DNA from: an uncultured Helicobacteraceae bacterium
GTDB lineage: Bacteria > Campylobacterota > Campylobacteria > Campylobacterales > Helicobacteraceae
Assembly (NCBI GenBank): GCA_947588965.1
Contig: CANQAN010000003.1
Span: 1-64,000 of the forward strand
Direction of reading: 5' to 3'
Length of the DNA: 64,000 nucleotides
A model generated the notes under the pieces. It saw nothing but the letters and a program-made list of their open reading frames with translations. It was not told the DNA's origin and ran no database searches. Shown one piece after another: positions 52,185-60,817 of the stretch. The translations under genes and the position numbers were made by a program. Position 1 is the stretch's first letter; every line of letters begins with the position of its first letter.

Positions 52185-53147
52185 TTACTCTTGAGTAGGA
52201 TTTGTGTAGATTTCTGCTTCTACTCTTCTGTTCTGTCTTCTTCCTTCATTTGTCGCATTATCTGCAATTGGTCTTGTTGAGCCATAACCCTTTGCCTCTA
52301 GGCGATTTTCTTCAACGCCTTGATTGACAATTGCGTTTTTCACAGCATTTGCACGACGTTCTGAAAGTCTCTGATTGTATGCGCCATTCCCTCCTACAGA
52401 ATCTGTGTGCCCACTAATGACTGCCGTTTGATTGGGGTTTTGTTTCATAGATTCTGCAAAATCTCTAATCTCTGCATTGTAAGTGGGGCGAATTTCTGAA
52501 GAGTCAAAGGGGAATTGCACAGAAAATGTATGTATATGAGAGGGTGCTCCCGCTCCCACTCCCGCTCCTTTCTGTTGTTGCAATTGAGATTGAGTCCCTT
52601 TTTCTGCGACCGCCACAGGATCTGTGTAAGTTCCAAAAGGAATGCTAAAGCCGACCATTCCGATAATATCGCTGCGTCCATCAAAGCTTAAGAGATGCCT
52701 CACCTCTGCCTTAAGATGAAAGAATTCTGCCAATGCATAGCGCACACCGACACCATACTGTCCGAATAAATCGCTATCCATGCTCTGAAGATTGTTTGAC
52801 ATATGCTCATAACCAAATCCCCCTAAAATATAAGGTGAAATTGTGTTTTCAACATAAAATTCTCTCACAAGATTCATAGCATAGCGACTGACATCTGTTG
52901 ATTCATTAAACAAACTATAATCCGCATCATCAATGCGCTCATAGCTGAATTCTACAAGAACATTGCGTGTGAGTCTGTTTGCAAACTTCAAGCCATAGCT
53001 TAAATCAATATCATTGCTATAGCGATCGTTGCTAATATGCCAACTTCCCCCAATTTGCGGAGTAATTTCAAACAAATTATCTGCCGCAAAAGCAGAAGCA
53101 CCGAGTACTGAACAAGCCACGAAAGAAAGTGCTAACGCTTTTTTCAT
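52185..53147 (-). CDS. OmpA-family outer-membrane protein, CadF-like
   Basis: A 320-residue outer-membrane protein. A signal peptide (AFAA cut near residue 22) is followed by an eight-stranded beta-barrel (about 25-170, with FEITPQIGGSWH and YILGGFGYEHMSN). A Gln/Gly-rich hinge (near 185-200) precedes the OmpA C-terminal peptidoglycan-binding domain (VQFPFDSSEIRP, ISGHTDSVGGNGAYNQRLSERRA, GRRQNRRVEAEI). The whole resembles Campylobacter CadF, a fibronectin-binding adhesin, in length and order. Adhesion is inferred. The start is ATG 53147 after AAGGAG. Confidence 0.9.
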   Translation of the reverse strand: MKKALALSFVACSVLGASAFAADNLFEITPQIGGSWHISNDRYSNDIDLSYGLKFANRLTRNVLVEFSYERIDDADYSLFNESTDVSRYAMNLVREFYVENTISPYILGGFGYEHMSNNLQSMDSDLFGQYGVGVRYALAEFFHLKAEVRHLLSFDGRSDIIGMVGFSIPFGTYTDPVAVAEKGTQSQLQQQKGAGVGAGAPSHIHTFSVQFPFDSSEIRPTYNAEIRDFAESMKQNPNQTAVISGHTDSVGGNGAYNQRLSERRANAVKNAIVNQGVEENRLEAKGYGSTRPIADNATNEGRRQNRRVEAEIYTNPTQE

Positions 53148-53182
53148 CTCCTTAATCCTTTTTGTTGTAATTTTACAAGGCG

Positions 53183-53216
53183 TAATTTTATCTAAAAATA
53201 GTTTTAGATAAAATTA
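53183..53216. promoter_or_regulatory. 15-bp perfect inverted repeat at the ompA-like transcript start
   Basis: TAATTTTATCTAAAA and TTTTAGATAAAATTA are perfect arms separated by ATAG. On the minus strand TATAAT occupies 53213-53218, so the repeat spans the expected +1 of the OmpA-family gene (36 bp upstream of its ATG). It could be an operator or a 5' stem-loop that stabilises the mRNA. Confidence 0.5.
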
Positions 53217-53295
53217 TATTGTATTTAAAATTTGTAATTAATTATAGCCTTTTGCGCAAATTTTAAAACAAAAATGCCAAATTGAGAGGTTGTGA

Positions 53296-54054
53296 ATGAG
53301 AGATTTTGCAACAATTTCCCAAAAACTTGTGGATTTTATACGCAATGCAGTAGAAAAAAGGGACTTTAAGGCTGTCGTTTTTGGTTTGAGTGGCGGGATT
53401 GATTCCGCAGTTGTTGCGCGATTGTGCCAACTTGCTTTCCCAAAGACGCACAAAGCCCTGCTTATACCATCCCTCCAATCCTCTAAAGAAAGCTTGCAAG
53501 ATGCCCTCATGCTCTGTCAAACATTCGACATCTCTTATCAAATCATCTCCTTGCAAAATGCGCAAAATGCCTTTAAGGAGACATTGCAAGACTTACATTC
53601 TGCGCCTTTGCGCATGGGGAATCTTTGTGCGCGATTGCGCATGATATGCCTCTATGATTACGCCTTTGTCCATAATGCATTGGTCATAGGCACAAGCAAC
53701 AAAAGCGAGATTCTGCTCGGATATGGAACGATCTATGGAGATTTAGCCTGCGCCATTAATCCCATTGGGAATCTCTATAAAAGTGAGATTTACTCCCTTG
53801 CAGAAGCCTTAGGGATTCCGCAAAACATCATAACAAAGCCGCCAAGTGCGGATTTGTATGAGGGACAGAGCGATGAAAAAGAATTGGGATTCTCTTATGC
53901 AATCTTAGACAAAATTATGCTAAGATTGCAAGAAGGTGCGCGTGATGAGGAGATTTTAGAGGCGGGATTGCCAAAAGAAGCATTAAAATTAGTCAAAGAA
54001 AGAATGCAAAAATTTGCCTTTAAACAAAAAATGCCAGAAATTGCAATCATATAA
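53296..54054 (+). CDS. nadE: NAD+ synthetase
   Basis: NadE converts nicotinate adenine dinucleotide to NAD+. The 252-residue protein is the short ammonia-dependent form with SGGIDSA (ATP pyrophosphatase loop), NLCARLRMICLYDYA, GTSNKSEILLGYGT, YGDLACAINPIG and KPPSADLYEGQSDE. GAGAGG precedes the ATG. It leads a plus-strand run to lpxK. H. pylori also has nadE beside lpxK, but without the DegT-family gene. Confidence 0.96.
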   Translation: MRDFATISQKLVDFIRNAVEKRDFKAVVFGLSGGIDSAVVARLCQLAFPKTHKALLIPSLQSSKESLQDALMLCQTFDISYQIISLQNAQNAFKETLQDLHSAPLRMGNLCARLRMICLYDYAFVHNALVIGTSNKSEILLGYGTIYGDLACAINPIGNLYKSEIYSLAEALGIPQNIITKPPSADLYEGQSDEKELGFSYAILDKIMLRLQEGARDEEILEAGLPKEALKLVKERMQKFAFKQKMPEIAII

Positions 54055-54063
54055 AGGAGTTTA

Positions 54064-55197
54064 ATGCGCAAAATTTCCTATTTTATCCCCGACATTACAA
54101 AGGCTGAAAAAGACGCGATTGCAAATGTGCTAGAAAATCCAAGCCATAATATCGCCGAAGTACTAGAAGAAGAGTTTAAATCCTACATTAATGTCCCCCA
54201 TGCAATTTCTACACTAAGCGGGACAGCAGCATTTCATTTGTGTCTGTTTGCTATGGACATTAAACGTGGCGACAAAATCATTTGTTCAGTCAATTGCCAC
54301 CCTATGTTTCCAGAGATCATTCGCCATTTTGACGCAGAGCCTCTGTTTGTGGATATTGAGGAGGATACATTTTTTCTCTCTCTTAACAAATGCAAAGAAC
54401 TCTTACAAAAAACAAACACAAAAAAACTCCGCGCCATCATCGTAAGCCATACCGCAGGGCAAATGTGTGATATTGAATCCTTCTACCAACTCGCACAAGA
54501 ATATGGCCTAGAAATCATTGAAGATGCGACAATGGCACTAGGTCTCACACACAAGCGTAAAAAAATCGGTGCCGATGAGAGGAGTTTAGCAAGTATTTTT
54601 TCAATCATTCTTGACTCTTCAAATCCCGTTGCGCAAACAGGAATCCTCACCACGCATAATGAACAACTCGCCAAACAGGCCGTTTTATTGCGCTATCATG
54701 GAATCATCAGTGAGAAAGTAACCTCCACGCGTCCGCAATATCTCTATGATGTGGTCGGAATCGGAAACAAATACAATGTGAGCTTTTTAGATGTGGCTTT
54801 GTGTTTGAGCCAACTAAGGAGGATCGATGAGATCATTAAGAGGCGCAAAGAAATTGCAAAATACTACATGCAAACCCTGCAAGATGCACCGCACATTACA
54901 ATGCCAATTGCTAAAAATGCGCACATTTTTTTGCATTTTATCATTAAGGTTGATAAGAATCGTGATCATTTTGCAAAAGAACTTAAAGAGCGCGGGATTG
55001 AAACAGCACTGCACTTTGTCCCTCTGCACTTATTGACTTACTATAAGAGCAAATACAAATACAAAATCAGCGATTTCCCCATTTCCTTAAAAAATTATCA
55101 GCAAATTTTGAGTCTGCCCATTTATAGCGCACTGCAGCAAGAAGATTTGGACTACATTTGCAAACAAATTCTGCATCTTACAAGCGTTCGCATCTAG
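54064..55197 (+). CDS. DegT/DnrJ/EryC1/StrS-family protein lacking the PLP lysine
   Basis: A 377-residue fold type I protein of the sugar aminotransferase family. It keeps the STLSGTAAF substrate loop, the PLP-ring aspartate D154 (EIIEDATMALG), and a typical C-terminal domain. At the Schiff-base lysine position, where PseC has SFHPVKPITTGEGG, it reads SIILDSSNPVAQTG, so Ser185 replaces lysine and the GEGG turn is altered. It probably cannot act as a normal transaminase. It may be PLP-independent, as in some sugar dehydratases that lack the lysine, or regulatory. AAAGGAG precedes the ATG, 9 bp after nadE. Confidence 0.85.
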   Translation: MRKISYFIPDITKAEKDAIANVLENPSHNIAEVLEEEFKSYINVPHAISTLSGTAAFHLCLFAMDIKRGDKIICSVNCHPMFPEIIRHFDAEPLFVDIEEDTFFLSLNKCKELLQKTNTKKLRAIIVSHTAGQMCDIESFYQLAQEYGLEIIEDATMALGLTHKRKKIGADERSLASIFSIILDSSNPVAQTGILTTHNEQLAKQAVLLRYHGIISEKVTSTRPQYLYDVVGIGNKYNVSFLDVALCLSQLRRIDEIIKRRKEIAKYYMQTLQDAPHITMPIAKNAHIFLHFIIKVDKNRDHFAKELKERGIETALHFVPLHLLTYYKSKYKYKISDFPISLKNYQQILSLPIYSALQQEDLDYICKQILHLTSVRI

Positions 55198-55204
55198 GCA
55201 CAAA

Positions 55205-56122
55205 ATGCGCTCTATAGAACGTTATTTCTACGCCCCAACCTTAGCACAGAAGATTCTTGCCTTTTGTCTGTTACCTGTGAGTTTGCTCTATTGCCTCATT
55301 GCGACACTTAAGCGCAAATTTTCGCGATTTTATGACTTTGAGATTCCTATCATTAGCGTTGGAAATCTCGTGCTTGGCGGAAGCGGAAAATCTCCCTTTG
55401 TCATAGAAGTTGCCAAGGATTATCCCAACTCTTGCGTGATTTTGCGCGGTTATAAGCGCAAGAGTAAGGGGCTAAAAATCGTAAGTCTGCAGGGAAAAAT
55501 TCAAGAAAATGCCATAAACGTAGGCGATGAAGCCATCATGCTCGCAAAGGCTCTCCCCGATTCCACAATTATCGTTAGTGAAAACAGAAAACAAGGAATC
55601 TTGGAGGCAAAGAATCGCGGATGTTCTGTGATTTTCTTAGACGATGGATTCCGCTTTTGTTTCAAAAAGCTCAACATTCTTTTAAAGCCACAGCTTGAAC
55701 CCTATTTTGACTTCTGTATCCCTAGCGGTGCTTACAGAGAGAGGAAAGGTGCCTACAAAGAGGCGGATATTTTAGCCATTGAGGGCGTGGATTATGAGCG
55801 CAAAGTGAGCGTGGTCAATCCCACGCAAAGAATGTTGCTTCTCACCGCTATCGCAAATCCCTCGCGACTAGAAAAATACCTACCCAATGTTGCAGATAAT
55901 ATTGTAGGCAAGATTTTTTTAAAAGACCACGTCTTTTTTGACAGAGAAAAGATTCTGCAAGAATATGCCAAGCTCAATGCAACTTCACTGCTTGTAACAC
56001 AAAAAGACGTCCCAAAGCTAGAGGATTTTAATGTGCCACTCTCTCTTTTGCATTTGGAGCTAAAGATTCAACCCTATATTAAAGAAAAAATTCAAAACTA
56101 CATCGTCTGCGCACAAAATTAG
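55205..56122 (+). CDS. lpxK: Tetraacyldisaccharide 4'-kinase
   Basis: LpxK phosphorylates the lipid A precursor at the inner membrane. The 305-residue protein has a short N-terminal hydrophobic helix (about residues 16-34), the P-loop GNLVLGGSGKSPF, VGDEAIMLAKALP, FLDDGFRF, and a C-terminal half with the TQKDVPKL segment. It is the third gene of the nadE run and overlaps msrA by 4 bp in convergent orientation. Confidence 0.93.
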   Translation: MRSIERYFYAPTLAQKILAFCLLPVSLLYCLIATLKRKFSRFYDFEIPIISVGNLVLGGSGKSPFVIEVAKDYPNSCVILRGYKRKSKGLKIVSLQGKIQENAINVGDEAIMLAKALPDSTIIVSENRKQGILEAKNRGCSVIFLDDGFRFCFKKLNILLKPQLEPYFDFCIPSGAYRERKGAYKEADILAIEGVDYERKVSVVNPTQRMLLLTAIANPSRLEKYLPNVADNIVGKIFLKDHVFFDREKILQEYAKLNATSLLVTQKDVPKLEDFNVPLSLLHLELKIQPYIKEKIQNYIVCAQN

Positions 56123-56613
56123 AGCTTCTTTAGTGCTTTGCTTAAGTCAATATGACAATAGCCCGTTGGATTCTTTTGCAAATATTTTTGATGATAGGAT
56201 TCTGCAGGATAGAAATTTTCTAACAATTTCACTTCTGTAACAATCTTTTGTGAATATTGCTTTTGATACGATTCTACAAACTCCCGCACTTCTTGCAATA
56301 TTTGCGCATCCCTTGTGTAGATTCCACTCCGATATTGTGTGCCAAAGTCATGCCCTTGATAATTCAGCGCAAAAGGATCGATGATTTCAAAAAAATGCCT
56401 TAAAATGCTATTTAGGGATAGAATCTCTTCTGCAAAGTGAAGCTCTAAGGTCTCCACCGCGTTTGTACTTCCACTACAAACGGTATAATAATCGGGAGAT
56501 TCCACATTTGAGTTGGCATAACCCACTTGTGATTCCACCACACCATCTAACAAATCAAAATAACCTTGAATCCCCCAAAAACAACCCCCAGCCAAATAAA
56601 TCACGCGTTGCAT
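56119..56613 (-). CDS. msrA: Peptide methionine sulfoxide reductase MsrA
   Basis: MsrA repairs Met-S-sulfoxide. The 164-residue protein has the active-site AGGCFWG with C11, GVVESQVGYANS, YQGHDFGTQYRSGIY, and ESYHQKYLQ. No MsrB domain is fused, unlike the H. pylori Msr protein. AAGGACACAT precedes the ATG. Confidence 0.95.
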   Translation of the reverse strand: MQRVIYLAGGCFWGIQGYFDLLDGVVESQVGYANSNVESPDYYTVCSGSTNAVETLELHFAEEILSLNSILRHFFEIIDPFALNYQGHDFGTQYRSGIYTRDAQILQEVREFVESYQKQYSQKIVTEVKLLENFYPAESYHQKYLQKNPTGYCHIDLSKALKKL

Positions 56614-56637
56614 ATGTGTCCTTAAAACCTAGAATCC

Positions 56638-57681
56638 TTAGAGAATGAAGCCCCCACCAAGCACTTTATCATCATCATACAGCACGAGAGCTTGACCACT
56701 TGCGACCCCATAGACAGGCTCACTTAGTCGTGCTAAAATAATCTCATGTCCATTTTCATCGCGTTCTAATGCAATCTTAGCCCTTGTCTTATTGCTTTTA
56801 TAACGGATTTTAACCTCACACTCTAATTCCTTAGAATCACAAAGTGTATGCGGGAGTGAGAAATTGTGCGCCCTCACCTCTTTTGTGGCTAATTCCTCTC
56901 TACTGCCGACAACAATGGTGTTGTCTTGTGGATTAATCTTTAGCACATAATGAGGATTGAGCGCACCCTTAACCGTAAATCCCTTGCGTTTGCCAATAGT
57001 GTATTGCATATAGCCCTTGTGTGTACCGATTTTATGCCCATTTGTATCCAACACATCACCATTTACATCCGTGTTGCAATGCTTTTTTAACACATCAATA
57101 TAGCTATTTTCCACAAAACAAATCTCTTGAGAATCCCTATAAGTCTCTAAAGTTCCAAGCCATGAGAGTTCTTTGAGCGCAATAGGCTTGATTTCTTCTT
57201 TAATCTTATCCCCGAGCGGAAAAATGATGCGCTCAATCCACTCGGGTTTGAGCCCAAAGAGAAAGTAACTCTGATCTTTTTGTGCATCTGCGCCTTGCGC
57301 GATTTTGCCCTCTTTGATTTGCGCATAATGCCCTGTAGCAACAGAATCAAAGCCCATTTCATCGGCAAGTCTAAACGCAATTCCAAATTTCACAAAGGGA
57401 TTGCACATAGCGCATGGATTTGGCGTTAATCCCTTTTGGTAAGATTCTACGAAGTAATCATAGACTTTCTTTTTAAAAAGCTCTCTTTCATCAATGACAG
57501 AATATTCTATGTCCAGATGCTTTGCGCATTTTTCAATATTGCTGATATAATAGCTGTGTTTTTGCTCTTTGTCATGCAATTTCAAATACACGCCATGCAC
57601 TAAGAATCCTTGCTTTTGCAAAAGATACGCACAATAGCTAGAATCCACGCCACCACTCATTAACAGTAAAACTTTTTTCAT
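56638..57681 (-). CDS. mnmA: tRNA-specific 2-thiouridylase
   Basis: MnmA thiolates U34 of tRNA Lys, Glu and Gln. The 347-residue protein has the P-loop [13 protein letters not shown], catalytic Cys in [13 protein letters not shown], the second Cys in DSQEICFV, and the C-terminal RNA-binding domain ([16 protein letters not shown]). Its ATGA overlaps the upstream PNPOx-like gene's stop. Confidence 0.95.
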   Translation of the reverse strand: MKKVLLLMSGGVDSSYCAYLLQKQGFLVHGVYLKLHDKEQKHSYYISNIEKCAKHLDIEYSVIDERELFKKKVYDYFVESYQKGLTPNPCAMCNPFVKFGIAFRLADEMGFDSVATGHYAQIKEGKIAQGADAQKDQSYFLFGLKPEWIERIIFPLGDKIKEEIKPIALKELSWLGTLETYRDSQEICFVENSYIDVLKKHCNTDVNGDVLDTNGHKIGTHKGYMQYTIGKRKGFTVKGALNPHYVLKINPQDNTIVVGSREELATKEVRAHNFSLPHTLCDSKELECEVKIRYKSNKTRAKIALERDENGHEIILARLSEPVYGVASGQALVLYDDDKVLGGGFIL

Positions 57682-58154
57682 GATAATTCCTTAGCTGTAT
57701 AGATTAATTTTTCTTGCAACAAAAGCGCATTATTGGTGTATTTTGCCCATAGAATCTTAAGGGCAAAGACGCGCCCATGACCAAGTTTTGCAAAGGGAAA
57801 TTTTGCATAATATATCTTTTCTTCTGCTAAAGTCGCTCCTTTAAAATAAGCTTTAATTTGCAGTCCCTCAATCGCACCCAAAACCTTAGAATCCTTAGCC
57901 ACAATCACCCCCACATAGGGATTCTCCTCTGCAAGCTTAATGTGTCTGCTCTCCTCATCGCTTTTGAAGCACAGACTTAAAGATTCTGCGCAAAAGGCAT
58001 AATAACAACTTGCACAATACACGTCATTTTGAATCTTGAAAGATTCTTGTTTGTCATTACATTTCACACTTTCTGCAGATTCCTCTATGCATTCCACAAC
58101 GCTCAAACTCATCAAATGACTGCGCTCTAAAAAATCTCGCATTCTTGCATCCAT
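57678..58154 (-). CDS. PNPOx-like flavin-binding-fold protein (YhbP-like), putative
   Basis: A 158-residue protein with a split-barrel flavin-fold look: [17 protein letters not shown] at the start, [11 protein letters not shown] (strand pair), [24 protein letters not shown], and [16 protein letters not shown]. This fits pyridoxamine-5'-phosphate-oxidase-like proteins. Substrate and flavin use are not evident. It sits between tgt and mnmA, two tRNA-modification genes, overlapping mnmA by 4 bp, which suggests co-expression only. Confidence 0.7.
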   Translation of the reverse strand: MDARMRDFLERSHLMSLSVVECIEESAESVKCNDKQESFKIQNDVYCASCYYAFCAESLSLCFKSDEESRHIKLAEENPYVGVIVAKDSKVLGAIEGLQIKAYFKGATLAEEKIYYAKFPFAKLGHGRVFALKILWAKYTNNALLLQEKLIYTAKELS

Positions 58155-58157
58155 ATT

Positions 58158-59291
58158 TCACTCTTCAATCTGTCTGTAAAAATCCCGATAAAATTCCGCA
58201 AATTTTCCCTGCAAAATTGCCTCTCTCGCATTACGTGTAAGATTCAAATAATAGCTCAAATTATGAATGCTTGCAAGGCGAAAATAGCTCATCTCACCCG
58301 CACGAAACAAATGATGCAAATAGGCTCGCGAATGATTAATGCAAGTGTAGCAGGAGCATTGAGGATCTAGGGGTCGCCTGTCAAGCTTAAAGCGAGGAGA
58401 TTTGATAGCGATTTTCCCAGAATGCGTAAAAATCGTTCCATTTCTTGCATTGCGCGTGGGCATCACACAATCAAACATATCCACACCCCTTGCAATTCCC
58501 TCTATAATGTCCTTAGGCGTCCCAACACCCATTAAATAACGTGGCTTATCACGTGGCAAAAGTGGCGTTGTGTAATCAAGCACTTCATACATCTCCCTAT
58601 TTGTTTCCCCTACAGAAAGCCCCCCAATGGCATAACCATCAAAATCACCCAAACACGTTAAATCTCGCGCACTTGCCTCTCTCAATTCCCTATCAATCCC
58701 ACCTTGCACAATGGCAAAAATATGATTTGTGAGGATTCCGCCCTGCTCTAAAACATTGTGCTTTTTGAGATTGTGATAGTCTATTGCGCTCTTTGCCCAT
58801 TTTGTCGTGCGATTTATGGATTCCAAAACCCTCTCCTTACTTGCAGGCAATCCCACCAAATCATCTAAAATCATCATAATATCGCTGTTTAAGCAATATT
58901 GTATATCCAAAACCTTTTGTGGTGAAAAAAAATGCTTTGATCCGTCAATGTGGCTCTTAAAGAGGATTCCATCTTCTGTAACCTTGACATTGGAATTAAG
59001 GCTGAAAGCTTGGAATCCTCCGCTATCGGTGAGAAAGTTTTTAGGAAATTTGCTAAAAGAATGCAGTCCGCCTAACTCCTTAATCACAAGCTCACTAGGG
59101 CGCAAATAGAGATGATAGGTGTTGGCTAAAATGATTTGCGCATTGAGAGACAAAAGATCATTAAAGTCTAATGCCTTCACACTTGCTTGCGTACCCACAG
59201 GCATAAAAACAGGAGTTTGTACCTCTCCATGCGCTAGTTTTAGGATTCCAGCGCGTGCATTATTCTCTGTTTTTTGCAGATTAAATTCCAT
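58158..59291 (-). CDS. tgt: Queuine tRNA-ribosyltransferase
   Basis: Tgt swaps guanine-34 for preQ1 in GUN tRNAs. The 377-residue protein has the [12 protein letters not shown] start, [10 protein letters not shown] (catalytic Asp), DDLVGLP, the second Asp region [13 protein letters not shown], and the zinc ligands C-S-C-Y-T-C plus H ([17 protein letters not shown]). I start at ATG 59291 after AAAGG. The in-frame TTG at 59297 is weaker. Confidence 0.96.
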   Translation of the reverse strand: MEFNLQKTENNARAGILKLAHGEVQTPVFMPVGTQASVKALDFNDLLSLNAQIILANTYHLYLRPSELVIKELGGLHSFSKFPKNFLTDSGGFQAFSLNSNVKVTEDGILFKSHIDGSKHFFSPQKVLDIQYCLNSDIMMILDDLVGLPASKERVLESINRTTKWAKSAIDYHNLKKHNVLEQGGILTNHIFAIVQGGIDRELREASARDLTCLGDFDGYAIGGLSVGETNREMYEVLDYTTPLLPRDKPRYLMGVGTPKDIIEGIARGVDMFDCVMPTRNARNGTIFTHSGKIAIKSPRFKLDRRPLDPQCSCYTCINHSRAYLHHLFRAGEMSYFRLASIHNLSYYLNLTRNAREAILQGKFAEFYRDFYRQIEE

Positions 59292-59340
59292 TTTCAACCT
59301 TTTTTTGCTACATTTCCAAACTTATTTGAATGAGGTTTCT

Positions 59341-60747
59341 ATGCGCACGGTGCTTTTAATTTTAAATGGAATTGTAGCAAAAGAATTCCTAACCACACTC
59401 ATTGCAAAGCATTTAAACAAAAATAGCTATATTTTTGTCTCTTTGGACTCTGATCTTTTGCCCAAAAATATCCCCCAAGACAGCGAATGCTATCAATTTG
59501 ACCCATGTGCGCAGGACAAATTGCGCGAGATTCTCACTCCACACATTACAGATTGCTATCTCATAACTGATCGCACCGAAGAGAGGGAGGGCATTTATCG
59601 GACTTTGCGCTCTTGCAGCACAATGTTACAAATCACAATGCTCGGCGAGATTCCTGCTTTAGCAGATGATAAGCAGCTCATTATGATTAATGAGGCACAA
59701 TTTCTAAGTATGCGATTGTTTGAAAAGTTTCCAAATATCCCAAAAACAGCGCGGAGCATCGGGCTTGGACAAGGTGAGATTATGCAAGTGAGTGTTCCCT
59801 TTGGAAGCCCCTATGCCTACAGAAGCGTTGGGACAATCAAGCAAAAGGCATGGAAAATTGCCGCAATCTATCGCAATAATGTGCTGATTTTACCCAAATA
59901 TTCCACCACGATTCTCCCTAATGATGCGCTATTGCTTGTGGGGGAGCCAGAAACATTATGGGACATTTATCATCGCATTAAGGAAGAAGTAGGGCAGTTT
60001 CCAACGCCCTTTGGTCGCGATGTTGTTTTATATTTTGATCTCTTACATTCTTGTGAGCTTGAGAGTTGTATCAAACAGACATTGTGGCTCTTTAGTCATT
60101 TCAAAAACAAGCGCTTACACTTTTGTTTTTTGAATCCAACGGATATGGAGATGATTCATTTCCTACAGAGCAATCCCGCGTTCAATGCAGACAATATCTT
60201 TTGGCACATAGAATATCACAAAACCTCATTGCAAGAAGTGATCCAAAGCGACAAAGAGAGCAAAAACATCGGGCTTATTTTGCTAGAAAAACAGCTCTTT
60301 GAAGCACACAGAGGCTATTTGCTGAATCTTGGGATTCCACTTTTGAAGTTTGGACTGACCCCCTTAGATCAATTAACACAAAGCGTTGTGATCTTGCCTA
60401 AAAACACAGAAGAGGCAGAGAAAATCTCCTCTGTTGTCTTTGATTTTTCCACACAAATAGGATTAAAGATTCTGCTCTATGATTTCGATCCTAATGAAGA
60501 GCGCCATGAACAAGCCCTTGATTATTATAAACACATAGCAAAGGTTTTTAACAAAAAGCTAGAGATTCTGCATTCTAGCACACAGAATCCTCTCCTTTGG
60601 CTCAATCGTCAAACACAAATGATACAAATTCTCCCCTTGCGCAAAGAAGGCATAAAACGTCTCCCTCTCTTTTCAATGCGCAATGTAGAAAATTTGAGCG
60701 CGTATTTTGTCAAAACACCACAACTTTTCGTGCCAATCTCTATATAG
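59341..60747 (+). CDS. COG3400-type TrkA_C (RCK_C) domain protein
   Basis: A 468-residue soluble protein. Residues 1-130 look like a nucleotide-binding domain (VLLILNGIVAKEFL, then ITDRTEEREGIYRTLR). Residues 130-215 match the TrkA_C fold (PFGSPYAYRSVGTIKQKAWKIAAIYRNNVLILPKYST, split near 155-195, then DALLLVGEPETL). The remainder is unassigned. Homologues sit beside tgt in H. pylori (from memory). TrkA_C domains bind ligands such as cyclic di-AMP or nucleotides and gate ion transport, but no transporter is nearby. GAGG precedes ATG 59341. Confidence 0.8.
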   Translation: MRTVLLILNGIVAKEFLTTLIAKHLNKNSYIFVSLDSDLLPKNIPQDSECYQFDPCAQDKLREILTPHITDCYLITDRTEEREGIYRTLRSCSTMLQITMLGEIPALADDKQLIMINEAQFLSMRLFEKFPNIPKTARSIGLGQGEIMQVSVPFGSPYAYRSVGTIKQKAWKIAAIYRNNVLILPKYSTTILPNDALLLVGEPETLWDIYHRIKEEVGQFPTPFGRDVVLYFDLLHSCELESCIKQTLWLFSHFKNKRLHFCFLNPTDMEMIHFLQSNPAFNADNIFWHIEYHKTSLQEVIQSDKESKNIGLILLEKQLFEAHRGYLLNLGIPLLKFGLTPLDQLTQSVVILPKNTEEAEKISSVVFDFSTQIGLKILLYDFDPNEERHEQALDYYKHIAKVFNKKLEILHSSTQNPLLWLNRQTQMIQILPLRKEGIKRLPLFSMRNVENLSAYFVKTPQLFVPISI

Positions 60748-60802
60748 ACACGCGCAACCTAAGGCACTTATCTTTGCATAGACGTATTAACATAATTTAA
60801 AC

Positions 60803-60816
60803 CCCATTCAAATGGG
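60803..60816. terminator. Possible bidirectional terminator between the TrkA_C gene and the chemoreceptor gene
   Basis: CCCAT-TCAA-ATGGG is a 5-bp GC-containing stem (6 if the loop is CA) followed on the plus strand by ATTAAAATTTCTTTTT. On the minus strand it directly follows the chemoreceptor stop codon. The two genes converge here. The hairpin is short, so this is tentative. Confidence 0.4.
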
Positions 60817-60817
60817 A

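Noticed and set aside
59119-59340. N-terminal extension of the TrkA_C protein to 59119
   Set aside because: It would run antisense through the 5' end of tgt; ATG 59341 with GAGG is a better start.
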